Assembly: GCA_003255065.1 (NCBI GenBank)
Contig: QAOA01008810.1
Span: forward strand, 159,555 to 223,554
Reading direction: 5' to 3'
From: Cercis canadensis
Taxonomy: Eukaryota; Streptophyta; Magnoliopsida; Fabales; Fabaceae
Length of the DNA stretch: 64,000 nucleotides
A model generated the notes under the pieces. It ran no database searches and was not told the DNA's origin. It was given only the letters and a program-made list of their open reading frames with translations. Each line of letters opens with the position of its first letter. The first letter of the stretch is position 1. The translations under genes and the position numbers were made by a program. Shown here one piece after another: positions 10,346 to 22,224 of the stretch.

Positions 10346-13300
10346 ATGGGACGGGCTTCACCACTATTGCTATTTCTCTTGTTTCTTGGCTCTTCCTTTG
10401 CAACTTATAATATCGTAATAATGATAGTCCACTATGGATCTTCAGGAAATTTGGCAGTTGATGATGCTGTGAATGGTCGCTTATTGTTTGACCCCATTAT
10501 TGAGATGCCTGCAAATGTAAAGAATAGGAAGATATCTAAATCACCCTTTCATGTTGCCTTAACAGCTACTGATGCTCCATACGGCAAATGGCAATGCCGC
10601 ATCATGTATTATTGGTATAAAAAGCAAAAGAACATGCCTGGGTCAGAAATGGGAGGATTCACCCGAATTCTACATTCGGGAAATCCAGACAACTTGATGG
10701 ATGAAATTCCTACTGTTGTGGTTGATCCTCTTCCACCAGGTCTGGATCGGGTAAGGTTACTGTAGTTGTTAATGCTATTTCTTAATTATTTTCTTTTTCC
10801 TATTTCCATGTCTTCTTTCAGCTTATTGATTGAAAAATATTGTACTTGCTCTTAGAAACAATCAAGATGGTCATTAAAGTCCATTGCAGATACACACTTG
10901 TGTATGTATCTTTACTTTTCTATTTGAGTGATTTTTAATTGTCTTCTACAACTCAAAATACAGTGATGGGAATCTTTTGATGACTTGAAATAAGTGAAAG
11001 CTTATGAAGTGATTTTGGTGTTGATGAAATGATTCCAAGGTTGATATCAACCGGAGGAAATGCAATATACCATTGAGAAAACCATTACAAAATTCTGGGT
11101 TGGAGCTTCAGATGGCTAATGTTCTAAACCAATACAGATACCCTGGAAATGAAGACTTAGGGGGCGTTTCTTTTAGGATTTTGAAGAAAAAATTTAGAAG
11201 GAAATGGTTTCTAGGGAAATACTTTGTCCATGGAAAAAATCCATCTATATCCATGAAGTATTCTTCTTTGATAAAATAAATGTTGACTTGTATATAGGGC
11301 TTCACTTTGCTTTTGTCTTTTTTTAGTATGTCTCTTTTGTTTTTAGGTCATTGAAGTTATAATAATGATCTCAATGCCTTGCTTGAAAATTGCATATATG
11401 TCTATTATTGACTCCTTTTTTTCTTTTTTTTTTTCTTTCGTCAGTCATGTATCTATTGGGTTTCTGATATATTGCTCAATCTATATGCCTAGGGATACAT
11501 TGTGCTCAATAGACCATGGGCTTTTGTGCAATGGCTGAATAAGACAACCATAGAGGAAGAGTGAGATCTTTTATACTGAGTGATCAGTCTTTTATGTTAT
11601 AATTATTAGAAACTAACATGGTTGTTCTTTGCAGATACGTGTTGATGGCAGAGCCTGATCACATATTTGTAAATCCTCTTCCCAATTTGGCTTATGGAGG
11701 AAATCCAGCTGCTTTTCCATTTTTTTACATTAGGCCTGACCAAAATGAGAAAATTGTGAGAAAGTTTTATCCTGAGCAGAATGGACCTGTTACAAATGTT
11801 GATCCAATTGGCAACTCTCCTGTAATTATCAGAAAGGTAGAATCTTTCTAGAAAATTTTTCTACTTAATAAGATCTGGATCATAAGCTTTCTTGAATGCA
11901 TAAGTTGTCAAGGCCTTACCATCCTAGTGGTTCTTGTAGGCAGTAATTTGAAGTACTGTGGCTACTGCTTGTATGGTTCACCATCATTGTATTGAAAGAT
12001 CTTGTTAGCCAAAAGGAATTAGAAGAATTGGTTAGGCCTGAACAAGGTGGACCCTCTAAGTTGTTGAGGGTGTATGAGAGGAGAAAGAAGAGGGGTCCGG
12101 AAATGGGGGGAAGTTAGTTATGGTTAGCAACATGTGTGTGCAAGGGGGGTTAGGGTGTTTTAAGGGAAAGGGAGAGAGGGAAAGGTCATTCAGTTATTTT
12201 CTGTCTTGAGTCTAGGAAAAGAGAGGCTACTCTCTTTGGAGGTCTAGGGGCTGTATTATCACTACCCTGCAGTGGCAGAGGTGTTGAGTGCTATACAACT
12301 CCGGTGACCTATTCTCTATTCTTGTTCTGTGCTTGTCTGAATATTTTTACATAACAGATCTGGGTCAAAACAGTTTCATATAGAGACTCTTTTTCCTTTC
12401 TTTTGTTCCAGGATATGCTTGCAAAGATTGCTCCAACATGGATGAATGTTTCTTTGAAAATGAAAGAGGACCCAGAGACTGATAAAGCTTTTGGATGGGT
12501 GCTAGAAATGTATGTCTAGCCAAATAATTGACTGTTGCTCTTGCAATTTAGTATATTCTACAAGGCAAAAATATTTGAACTGATGTTGTGTTATGGTTCT
12601 TTCTTGTTGAATCAAGGTATGCTTATGCTATAGCATCTGCCTTGCATGGTGTGCGACATATTTTGCGGAAAGACTTCATGCTACAGGTTACTTATAACCT
12701 CACGAAGCTCTTTATATTGTATTTTCAATAGCTAATGTGGTTTCAAATGTAACAAACATAACTAAAAACACTTTACCTGTCTGTGACCTTTCAGCCCCCA
12801 TGGGATCTTGAAACTTATAAAAAGTATATCATTCACTATACTTATGGATGTGACTATAATATGAAGGTATGGTTTTTCTTATCTCTCTCTTTTCTTGAAT
12901 TATTAGAAAGTAATAGTCTTCAAATATGTGCTTATAAAATTTCTTTCTACATGAATACATCTCTGGATTCCTGAAACCTGCACTATTTTATGAAGCACTG
13001 CTTGAGCAGATATCAACTTTTACTGAAATAGACTCTCTAGTTTTCATCAATACTGCTATTTCTTGTGGTACTCAATGTGAATTTTCATGATGTTCAGGGT
13101 CAATTGACATATGGTAAATTTGGTGAGTGGAGATTTGACAAAAGGTCATATCTACGTGGACCTCCACCAAGAAACCTGTCCTTACCCCCACCAGGGGTTC
13201 CTGAAAGCGTGGTATGTCTAGAGTTTGCCAATTAATTTAAGCAATGCATCTTATTTGGAAAGATTATCTGGCTAGAATGTACTTTCAATGTATTATTCTC

Positions 13301-14097
13301 TACTGGCATCTGCATTTTTTGTGGTCCTTGATTCAAAGCTTACGTAAGGTTCTATAACAAATTTTCTCTTTATGTCATTTATGCCTGTTTTATTGTGCCT
13401 TTATAGAAGCTAAGAAGAAAATGGGATATTTCATAAGCATATCTACAATTATCTAAAGCATCCATATTTTAGATATATGAATGCTGAACCAAAGTAGAAT
13501 CACTATTTATCCCCAATGATTGTGTACAGTTTGTTTATGCATACTTGCATTAGATTTGACCAACAACTTACTTTTACCTGGTAATGGTCCATATATTGAG
13601 ATTGCAGAGAATGATATAAAAAGTGAAATTTAATATCAATCTGTGGAGCATAGGCACAAAAAATACTCAGACTTGGTCACAGCTATAGCACACTGACATT
13701 TATAACGTTCAATCCTTCTTGTGCTGCCTGACTTTAAAGGAAACAATAAAGGATTTGTTATCAATGTTGTGCTAGATCAATGTTGCCAACTGATCTTTTG
13801 GAGCCAGTGTTTATAGGTGTCAGTGTTATTCCAACTCGGTTTCACATACCATTTCTTTGTTGTGCTTTTGATTCGGGCGTGCAATTGATCTTAAATCAAA
13901 TGACCATATCAACATGCATCTCTCCCTCCTTTCCTAATATGAGCTTATGATTTAGTTTATGGATGTTCTTTCTTTTCATGAACAAAAACATGATAGAAAG
14001 CATTATTAACCTGCCATTTTCTTATTGTCTGCAGGTAACTCTTGTAAAGATGGTGAACGAGGCTACTGCCAACATTCCCAATTGGGAGACATTGTAA
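10346..14097 (+). CDS. HPAT: hydroxyproline O-arabinosyltransferase
   Basis: Eight coding exons: 10346-10750, 11493-11560, 11635-11836, 12412-12509, 12617-12686, 12795-12866, 13098-13211, 14035-14097. They give 363 aa, close to the usual 360-370. HPATs are Golgi type II membrane enzymes that add the first L-arabinofuranose to hydroxyproline in extensins and CLE-type peptide hormones. The N-terminus MGRASPLLLF plus the next ~20 residues is the membrane anchor. Family blocks follow: FHVALTATDAPYGKWQCRIM, GGFTRILHSG, GYIVLNRPWAFVQWL, YVLMAEPDHIF (acidic EPD motif), DPIGNSPVII, IHYTYGCDYN, GEWRFDKR. The ATG has a strong context (ACCATGG) and is the first in-frame ATG. Exons are small and all phases close. 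Which paralogue (HPAT1, 2 or 3) cannot be told. Confidence 0.95.
12035..12410. repeat. purine-rich repeat-like segment in HPAT intron 3
   Basis: Within the 575-bp intron between exons 3 and 4, a G/A-rich stretch (about 12055-12300), unlike the T-rich rest of the intron, resembles old retroelement LTR sequence. No ends or target duplication were found, so this is only a suspicion. Confidence 0.25.
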
Positions 14098-14690
14098 AAA
14101 TCGTCACATTCAAAGTGATTGTTTCGGAAAGGTAAAGAAAACTTACAGACAAAGAGGAAAAAATATTTTAATTTTCAGTTTAGTCATAGAATCATAAATC
14201 ATTGTACACGTACAGGAAGATTTATATGAAAGATAAGTTCTTTTATGATCCTGTTTCAGTGAAATTTGTACTAGCTCAGTGCATTTAGTCGTCAATTTAA
14301 GGCAGTGTCTTTGTTTAGTTCTAAAACTTGTTAAAATCTAGATCAGCCTTGCAATTGCAATTGTTTATGTATGTATTGGCACTCATTATGAGCTTTGCAT
14401 AGCCATGAGTTCTTGTTGGACTAGTGTACAATTGTTTTGCCTTTATCTTTATAGCATATCATATGCGCATTCTACAATAGTGCATTCCACTTGCGATCCA
14501 ACCTTGGACTCATATTGAAGGAGGAAATATTCAAGGTTGTGTACATAAACACCAAAAGTTTCTTGTTCATTTCAGGTAGTGTTATTGAGTTTGTCATGTA
14601 TGTTCAAAGTCATTATTACAATGGCCTGGATTGTCATCATTCATAATATCTATCTGTTTTGGCAAACAAAAATCATGTACCAAACAACTT
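14098..14690. other. HPAT 3' UTR and downstream spacer
   Basis: Follows the HPAT stop codon. T-rich and unique-looking, it probably holds the 3' UTR in its first 300-400 bases. Confidence 0.45.
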
Positions 14691-14775
14691 GTAATTGAGT
14701 GATATTGAAGTCGTCTTTAGAGCTTCTGAGTTCTGTGTTCAAATCTAAAGTCGTGTACCCAAAAGTATATAAACA
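14691..14775 (+). repeat. short dispersed SINE-like repeat (family D)
   Basis: Reads TTGTAATTGAGTGATATTGA, then AGTCGTCTTTAGAG, then TGTGTTCAAATCTAAA, then an A-rich tail. The GTTCAAATC part fits a pol III B box. Same family as copies near 30160, 44875, 56725, 59150, 59757, 60640 and 61255. Confidence 0.6.
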
Positions 14776-14929
14776 AAAACCATGTCATCATGCACAACTC
14801 AGTAGGAAAGAATGACCCTAAGAAGCTAGGACTCTAACCAATTTTTGAACCTCAATGTCATCGCATAGGAAAACCGAATAAAACAAAGAAAACATAAAAA
14901 GGAACATTTTCTTTTCTTGTCCAAAGGGA

Positions 14930-15335
14930 GCATATATAATATGGTAATAGATTAAGGAAAAATGGAAAACAAAGACAAAATAGAGACTTTTTTTTTTTGG
15001 GTGAAGACAAAACATAGAAAGGAATATGCTTGATTATTAAAACTGGAGATTGACTGAGAGGGGTTTTGTCGATGAGATCTTAAGTTGGATTTTTCAATAT
15101 GAAAAAAAAAATGATAGGAATGTACAACGAATAAAACAGAAAAGCATTTTCTTTCCTTTTATTTGATTTTTCTTTTATGCCTCCAGATCCAATGAACTAT
15201 ATATAATATATTAGGGGAAATGGAGACAAATTTGAGATTTTTTTGGTGAAGACAAATGTAATATATATATATATATATATTAGACTATTGAAACTAGATG
15301 GTTTGACTGAGATCAAAGGGTTCTTGTCGGTGAAT
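14930..15335. repeat. diverged ~265-bp tandem duplication
   Basis: Segment 14930-15080 (TATATAATAT, GGAAAAATGGA, GGTGAAGACAAA, GATTGACTGAGAG, TTTTGTCGATGAG) recurs in the same order at 15195-15335 with many changes and a (TA)n expansion. No coding potential. Confidence 0.55.
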
Positions 15336-15608
15336 ATTTTTATTTTGGTATTGTTTTTTTTCTTTTGGCCAGTCATTTTGGTCTTATTCACCATAGTAAA
15401 GAATCTAATACATTGACACATAGCACAATAGTTCAATCAAAAATATTTTTTTTTTAAAAAAAAAATGCATAGCATAACAAGTCAATGACAACAAGAAGAA
15501 ATAATAATAACGACAAGAACAAATGTACCTTATTTGTTGTCATGCTAACGTTATAATTAAAAAAATCGCCTTATTTTTTTTTAAAAAAAAAAAAAAACTT
15601 TCTTTTTT

Positions 15609-16055
15609 GGCAAAATGGCTTCAATATTATACTTTTACAATTTATTTACACATTTATTATATTTTTAACTTATTTACCTAAATATTTTACTTTTAAAAAA
15701 TTAAAAAAAAAATTCGAATGAGTAGGTCCCATCGAACATGCTAGTAGGCTCACGGCATGTCCTCTATTATTTTTTTTTAAGAATTAAAAAAACAACAAAA
15801 AGCTGCTAGTAGATGTGTAAAATCATAAAAAAGTCAAGGTATTAGATTACAAAGGGACACACATGGCTCTTTTGAAGTGTCCAACGTGGACATGTTGTAG
15901 GGTCATTGGCATGTCCAATAGGCTCCATGGCCAAAAAAAAATTCTTTTTTAATTTTTATCTTTTTTAAAAATATAATATTAAGGTAAATAAGTTAAAAAA
16001 AATATAATAAATGTGTAAATAAGTTGTAAAAGTGTAATATTAATGTCACTTTGCC
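15609..16055. mobile_element. 447-bp Mutator-like MITE with ~80-bp TIRs
   Basis: The left arm starts GGCAAAATGGCTTCAATATT and the right arm, read backwards, starts GGCAAAGTGACATTAATATT. The arms stay alignable for about 80 bp (TTTACACATTTATTATATTT is shared). Flanks are TTCTTTTTT (15600-15608) and TTCTTTCTT (16056-16064), an imperfect 9-bp target duplication matching 8 of 9. Long TIRs plus a 9-bp duplication are hallmarks of Mutator-like elements. The inside holds GC-richer phrases (ATGCTAGTAGGCTCACGG; GTGTCCAACGTGGACATG). No transposase. Confidence 0.75.
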
Positions 16056-17215
16056 TTCTTTCTTTCCTTTTTTTTTTTTGAAAATAAATTTATGTTTATA
16101 TTTGATTGCTTAGCATTTGATTTGACTAGTTTAATTGCTTTTAGATGACTTATATATGTTTTTTTTTTTCAGGTATCTAGTAATGACTTCCATGAGTTTT
16201 CACTCCTACTAACAAAGGAAAAAGAACTATTAAAAAATGAAATAATACCGTATCTCTTCTCATTTGTTTCATTTCCTTTTATTTGTAAGATTTTATAAGC
16301 TGGAATAAATTTTTAATTTTGATATTATCATAAACATTTTAAAAAATTAAATAGTTACATCTCCAAACTATTAATAAAAATTAAAATTTAATATTCAACA
16401 TATACTAATATTTTAATTTATTTTTTGGGTATCTTATTTATTTCTTTTCCATTTTTCCCTTTAGTAGGGGACTAGTGAAGAGGTCATGATAGTTGGAAGT
16501 GCGCGTGTAGGAAGTTTGTGCGGAATATAATAATTAAAATCATATTTTAGAAAGAAAAAAAAGTGTTATATGACGTCAGAAATGGTTATCCTACGGTTCA
16601 TTGAATGTGAGTGCGTGCTTTTGCTCGTGACTGTTTTGTCGGCAAAAGCAAACTTGCGAGGTCCCATGCATCATGTAACAATAATAACTCCGTGATGTTC
16701 CCTCAAAAGAAATAACATTATTTATTTATTGATAATTAATAAATAAAAGGAAAAAGGAAAAATAATGAATGAGACTATGAACTAAAAAGGGAGGTGCAGT
16801 GTTGTCAGAGAGAACAGAAGAAGAAGACAGAGAAAGTTAAATGCTCAGTGTACAAAAACTTGTAAAAATTAGCAGAGAATTGTCGTTTACTTAGTGTTTT
16901 GCTTTGCATTATTCACGAGACGAGACAACTATCTTTTTTGGCATTCAACGTGTAATGCCCCTTTCATCTCTCCCATTTCATCACATTATTCTATTTCTAG
17001 CCTACTACTCTTGTTTGCTTCTTTGTTTCTTTGTTTCTTTGTTTCATTGCCAATTTCACTCTAACCACATTTTATCACTAGTAAATCTCCTCTTAAATTT
17101 TCACCCTCTTCATTTGCCGATGGACAATTAAATTGATGTTAACATGTTAAAGGGAGCCAATGAATATATGTGAAATGTATATTTATTTGTAGGTGAAGGC
17201 TATATTATCACTGTG
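16056..17215. other. intergenic spacer
   Basis: AT-rich; includes a short TTTGTTTC-type tandem repeat at about 17012-17045 and an A/G-rich patch near 16795-16840. Only short, low-complexity ORFs; no gene supported. Confidence 0.45.
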
Positions 17216-17581
17216 TAGAAGGGATATAGAACTACATCCTCTTCAGTTTGGTAGAATTTAGTGGAACTTACAGTGTGATTTAAATGTCATTGCAAAGATC
17301 TAAAAAATTTAAGACATCCAGTATATGTCAGAATACATAGTTCTTTATAAAATGTAAAAACGGCATAATATAAAAAAACGTGTCAAAAATTAAACTTGAA
17401 AAATTATTTCCTTGCACATTTTCCTATATCGTAATGTTCTTGTATTTTATAAGGAACCATATGTTTTGGCACATACTGTATAATTCAATTTTTTGAGATC
17501 TTCGCAATAACACTAAAATCACTTAATAAATTTCACCTGAATCCACCAAACTGAAATAAGTGTAATGCTATACCCCTTCTA
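17216..17581. mobile_element. 366-bp long-TIR MITE (family B, copy 1)
   Basis: The arms are inverted copies over 140 bp or more. The left begins TAGAAGGGATATAG and the right, reversed, TAGAAGGGGTATAG. Both then carry TTCAGTTTGGT, GTGATTT(A), TGTCATTGC or TGTTATTGC, AAGATCT and (A)CAGTATATGT-type phrases. Copies with the same core are at 52586-52930, 63176-63385 and 63599-63825. No coding content. Confidence 0.8.
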
Positions 17582-20479
17582 AGGGGATATAACATAGTAC
17601 TCACATTCTTTCTTATTCTTGGTTACATTGACCTGTTTCAATTTTGCTTGTGATTTCATGTTCCCTTTTGGTTTCTCTGGTTGAATTATCTCATGATAAT
17701 AATTGCCAAGGAGAAAACTAATCCAGTTTCAAAAATTAAATTTTGCTAGAGTTCACATGTTCACTAGTAACAAGATTAGACGGGGGACTTTTTTCTCTCA
17801 ATGATTGCAGTTACTTTTGGCCCCAAGAAAAGTTTAAGCTGTTCCCAAGTTAAAACCACATTTTCCATCCACAACAGCCAAAAGAATTTAGAGACAGCAA
17901 CCAAATGCTTAATTTGTGTATATCACACATTGTCTTGAGAATATTTTGGAGCTTACTATCATTCAATAAGTCACTACAACCGAGTAATGTTAGTTACACA
18001 ATTTTTATATGTATAAGTTTACATAATTGTATATCTGGGGGGACATCGATCTCCTAAAAACAAATTCTTTTAAACTTGATATAGCTACATGTAGTGACGG
18101 ATGCAAAGGGGGGCTAACAAGGCATTGGCCTCCTCATGTTTTAATTTTTTTTAATTTTTTATAAATTTTTTTAGATAAATGTTTTATATTTTTACACTTT
18201 TGTAATTCAGCTCCCACTTTTATAATTTGACCCCTCATTAAGTTATTTCTCGATTTGTCACTCTACATATATAATTATGCATATTTCTACATATATTGAG
18301 AGTTATGCAATTAACATCACTCATTGAATTCTATTAAGAGTCTATGTCAGTTTGTAAGGCCGCAGGGCATCCAAAATGGTTGTTGTGCCACTTAACTGAG
18401 ATTTTATGGATGGAATTAGCTAGGATGCACATGGCTATATGCCAATCTCAATAGCAGAATCACATGTAATTCCTTTTGTGCATAACACTGAAAATGATGT
18501 CAAGTGCTAATATAATGGATCAATGTCCCCCAGCAAGTGGTTCAAATCTATCAGAGATGAGCTTGACTGCACTAGCTAGGGTCCTCATCAAGGGGTTTGA
18601 AATATGAAAATGAAGAAAACAACCCTCAAGAGAATATATTATTGTCTTGTTATCCCTTCCTCTTAATTCCTTGTTAATAGTAAACCCCACTAATGAGATC
18701 TTCTAATTTTAAAATGTTAACTTCTAAAAGCATATCTCAGATTGAGAAACAGATCTGTGAATGACCCATAATTGTCCACTGAGTGGCTGTCCGCGTTTGT
18801 GTTTGAGAGTATATTCTTAGTATTTTGAATACATATTACTCTCCCAAATCAGTTATGGAACAAATCCTAATTAATTGGACATAATTGAGCACTGTTTTTT
18901 TGGTGCTCCACTACTACTCTTTTTATTAGTATATATCACTTTCTAATTAGAGTAATGTTAGCTTCACACTAGTTTTCTTCACATTTCTACTTATTAAGAA
19001 ACATGTCTATATTTACATTTAACTAAATCCGCTTAAACTTTAATTTTATCAAACTTAGATGAAGATAACTTTGCTAGAGTAATCTGATGAGAGATGAATT
19101 AGTATGCGACTATCATGTAGTGTAATAATCTAACAATTTCTTGAACAATCTAGTCCTAGTATCCAGTCAATTTGGCACTTTACAAATGATGTTTAGGTTC
19201 ATTTCGCCAATAGGGTCCTTGATCCTAGAATCGCTTTTAGCCTACTTTTGTAACTAAAATATTATATAGACACCACCATTAGAGGATATAGATACCATCA
19301 CTAACATTAAAGTATATTCCCACAGCTTCCAGAGTATATGGTGGTCAGGACAAAACTTACATTGGATGCGCGCCTTGGCCACGCATAGAATGAAATGACT
19401 TCGTAAGAATCCAAGGATATACCTCGAACCATATAGTGATTGATATAAAAAGTTAAGATTTGCTACTAGAAAGCCTTTGTAAATGATTTGAGTTACTGTA
19501 TTTCATAAATAAACATTTTGCGCTCTGGATATTTGGAGATCTGAAACACTAAATGCACACCACAATTTGCACACTGTTGCACACATTTTGAATTTAAGCT
19601 TGTACCACAGTAAAATTTTAGGTAAATCCAATTTTAATGGATAAGTTGAATCTAGATTTGTCCATATGTGTTGACTGTATAGCATACCTCATGTTTTTAC
19701 ACAGTTACACTTTTACAGTTGGCAATCTAGGTCTAAGAACGTAAAGAAAATTAAGTAGAGGTTTAGTTCATCTATGATTATGCCAAGTAAACAATTGTGC
19801 ATTGATGTGAGTGTAAGTAATCTATTAATATACTTAAAAGAGAGTCATTTCTCTATGAATAAAGTTATCTAAATCATTGTACTCACGCTCTCTCTTTTAC
19901 TACTTTTTTTATTTTTTTTATCTCTTTCTATTTAATTAATTGTCCGTATGACATAGATTTGCAACTAGTATATAGAGTAAACATAAGTAACATTACTCTT
20001 TTAATCCTACACAGGTAGGTGGACTAATGGTGGACTAATGGTGATTTGAGTAATGATTTGTAACATGTGGTAGCCTAGCAAGCATAATGCCTTCAAATGT
20101 GTCAGGACTCAAAATAGTAAAGAATGCAATCTCACCCGTGAGAGAAAGGTAAATCTAAGAATAGAATAAGAGGGTACGGAGCAATTCAGCTGGAATCACG
20201 TTCGTCTCTGGTTTGCAGCTAAGCTTGCCTTGTCTTCTTTCAAGAAAATTCGCTGAAACAAACATGCATATCAGATCAAAATATTGCCTTATATCCAAGA
20301 TTAGATCTTGAAAGCTACGTAATGAATGAAAAGGATGGCTTCCATTGCAGTCCATGTCCTTCTTGGTCCTTAAGAAATCTTAATTTCAAAAAACTACACT
20401 GTTCCATGGAAAATCAACATGAGGCTCACAGTTTAGGATGCTTATATGGGGTTTTACAGCAAATCTCTTTATTTTTTAA
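17582..20479. other. long gene-poor spacer
   Basis: No ORF with recognisable domains. At 18092-18270 a phrase TAGTGACGGATGCA and a reversed GTCACTCTACA suggest an old hAT-like fragment, but the target duplication is not convincing. The rest looks unique and AT-rich. Confidence 0.4.
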
Positions 20480-20740
20480 AGAGTAATATATTTTTCGTCA
20501 TTAAATTATTTTTTAAATGTTATTTTAGTCATTATTTTATTTGTAGTGTTATTTTAATTCTCGAATAATTATATTATGTCCACCAAATAAATCTTCCTTA
20601 ACACAAAAAATAATTATTTAAAAAATTGATTCGACGAACAAAGTGATTATTTAAGACCTAAAATAACACAAAAAATAAATCAAAAACTGAATTAACATTG
20701 AGAAATAAATCAGGAATAAAAAAAATATTTAACTCTTCTT
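20480..20740. mobile_element. ~260-bp MITE (family C, copy 1)
   Basis: The left arm (TTTTTCGTCATTAAATTATT, TTATTTTAGTCATTATTTTA) and the reversed right arm (ATTCCTGATTTATTTCTC) form long imperfect inverted repeats around a short centre with TTAACACAAAAAATAATTA. The same layout is found at 29798-30055. Confidence 0.7.
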
Positions 20741-21327
20741 TAAATTTAAACAGTATATATACTTCATAAGGTAGGAGGAGATTCCAAGTTAAACATCAAC
20801 ATAAATTCACTACGCTTATGTAGATCAGTTTATTTGGACAGACTCAACCATGCATAAACCCTAATTTCTCGATCAAAAAAAATTATTTGACCAAATTTTC
20901 AAGAGTTCAATACTCATGCATGCACCTCATTTCTATATATTTATATTAATAGTTAAAAACCCTAAGGAGTGACTAGTAAAAAACTTTCAAAGAAGTGTTA
21001 ATGTTGAAGAATACACATAGTGAGCAGATTTTGTGATTTTGGTACCTAGTAGCATACTCCCCCATTTGCGCCCTTAGTTTCCTACCTTGACAACCAAAGA
21101 GCAGTTTTAATTATGGTCACCTTGTAGGGAATAATAATACTAGTCTTCCATCCTTGACATAACAATCATATATCTTTATCAAATGCCACTTTTTTCTTTC
21201 TCAAAACTGCAAAGTGAAATACTTTACACTGTAATAATTCAGTATAAGCAGTTGATTAAAGGACAAAAGAAAGAGAGTGTAGCCCATATCTTTCTGCATA
21301 ACCTTTGAAAAACATACCATATGGTAT
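20741..21327. other. spacer before the tandem array
   Basis: AT-rich sequence upstream of the aspartyl protease repeat array; nothing recognised. Confidence 0.4.
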
Positions 21328-21985
21328 GCATTCAATCTTCAACCATTATGCATAGCCCACAAGCTACTTTCTCTTTTTTGAAAATTCATTCATTTTTACC
21401 AAAACACCATGTCTAAAATCACACTATATATTGGAAATTGTAATTGCCAAGTTGAATTGTGCACGAAAAAAAAAATGAGACCCATCAAGCTACAAGCCAC
21501 TTTCTCTTATGCATTGCCCAGAAGCTATATGCTATGCATTCAATCTTCAACCATTATGCATAGCCCACAAGCTATGTTCTCTTTTTTTAAAATTCAATCA
21601 TTTTTACCAAAACATCATGTCTAAAATCATATCACACTATATATTGGAAATTGTAATTGCCAAGTTGAATTGTGCACGAAAAAAAAATGAGACCCATCAA
21701 GCTACAAGCTACTTTCTCTTATGCATAGCCCACAAGCTACTTTCTCTTTTTTTAAAATTCAATCATTTTTACCAAAACACCATGTCTAAAAAAAATCACA
21801 CTATATATTGGAAATTGTAATTGCCAAGTTGAATTGTGCACGAAAAAGAAATGAGACCCATCAAGCTACAAGCTACTTTCTCCTTTTTAAAAATTTAATC
21901 ATTTTTACCAAAACACCATGTCTAAAATCACACTATATATTGGAAATTGTAATTGCCAAGTTGAATTGTGCATCAAGCTACAAAA
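21328..21985. repeat. tandem repeat array in aspartyl protease promoter
   Basis: Four unequal direct copies. The phrase CACTATATATTGGAAATTGT, followed by AATTGCCAAGTTGAATTGTG, occurs at about 21420, 21637, 21798 and 21931. ATTATGCATAGCCCACAAGC or close variants precede it in the first three. Spacing falls from copy to copy (about 217, 161 and 133 bp) because inner pieces are lost. The array ends about 240 bp before the protease ATG. Confidence 0.85.
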
Positions 21986-22175
21986 CAAAATGGAATACAG
22001 TCTGTTATCTCCCACTGACTTTCTACAGAAGTCTATTTGTCACCCCACTACTCTTATACCCACTAAAGTTACCCATGCCCTTCTCCCATACACTCCTAAA
22101 ACCTTTCGCCCAAAAATAAAAGATTGTCAAAAAAAAAAAAAAAAACCCACATGTCCACAAGCTTGCTTTTTTCTG

Positions 22176-22184
22176 CTATATATG
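22176..22184 (+). promoter_or_regulatory. likely TATA box of aspartyl protease gene
   Basis: CTATATATG lies about 45 bp before the ATG at 22225, which would leave a very short leader. Inferred from sequence and distance only. Confidence 0.5.
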
Positions 22185-22224
22185 TACTACTCTGTCCTCC
22201 TCTAACGGCATCAAAATACCAACC

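Noticed and set aside
12783..12974. Plus-strand ORF running past HPAT exon 6
   Set aside because: Only the first 24 codons after the splice site are exon; the rest is intron read-through.
18092..18270. Possible hAT-like MITE with TAGTGACGGA end
   Set aside because: Inverted ends match only about 10 bases and no 8-bp target duplication was found.
21328..21985. Array resembling a CRISPR
   Set aside because: Units are long, unequal and contiguous without unique spacers; the context is a plant nuclear genome.
21409..22205. Several plus-strand ORFs with repeated peptides
   Set aside because: They only reflect the tandem DNA repeats and are in different frames of the same units.
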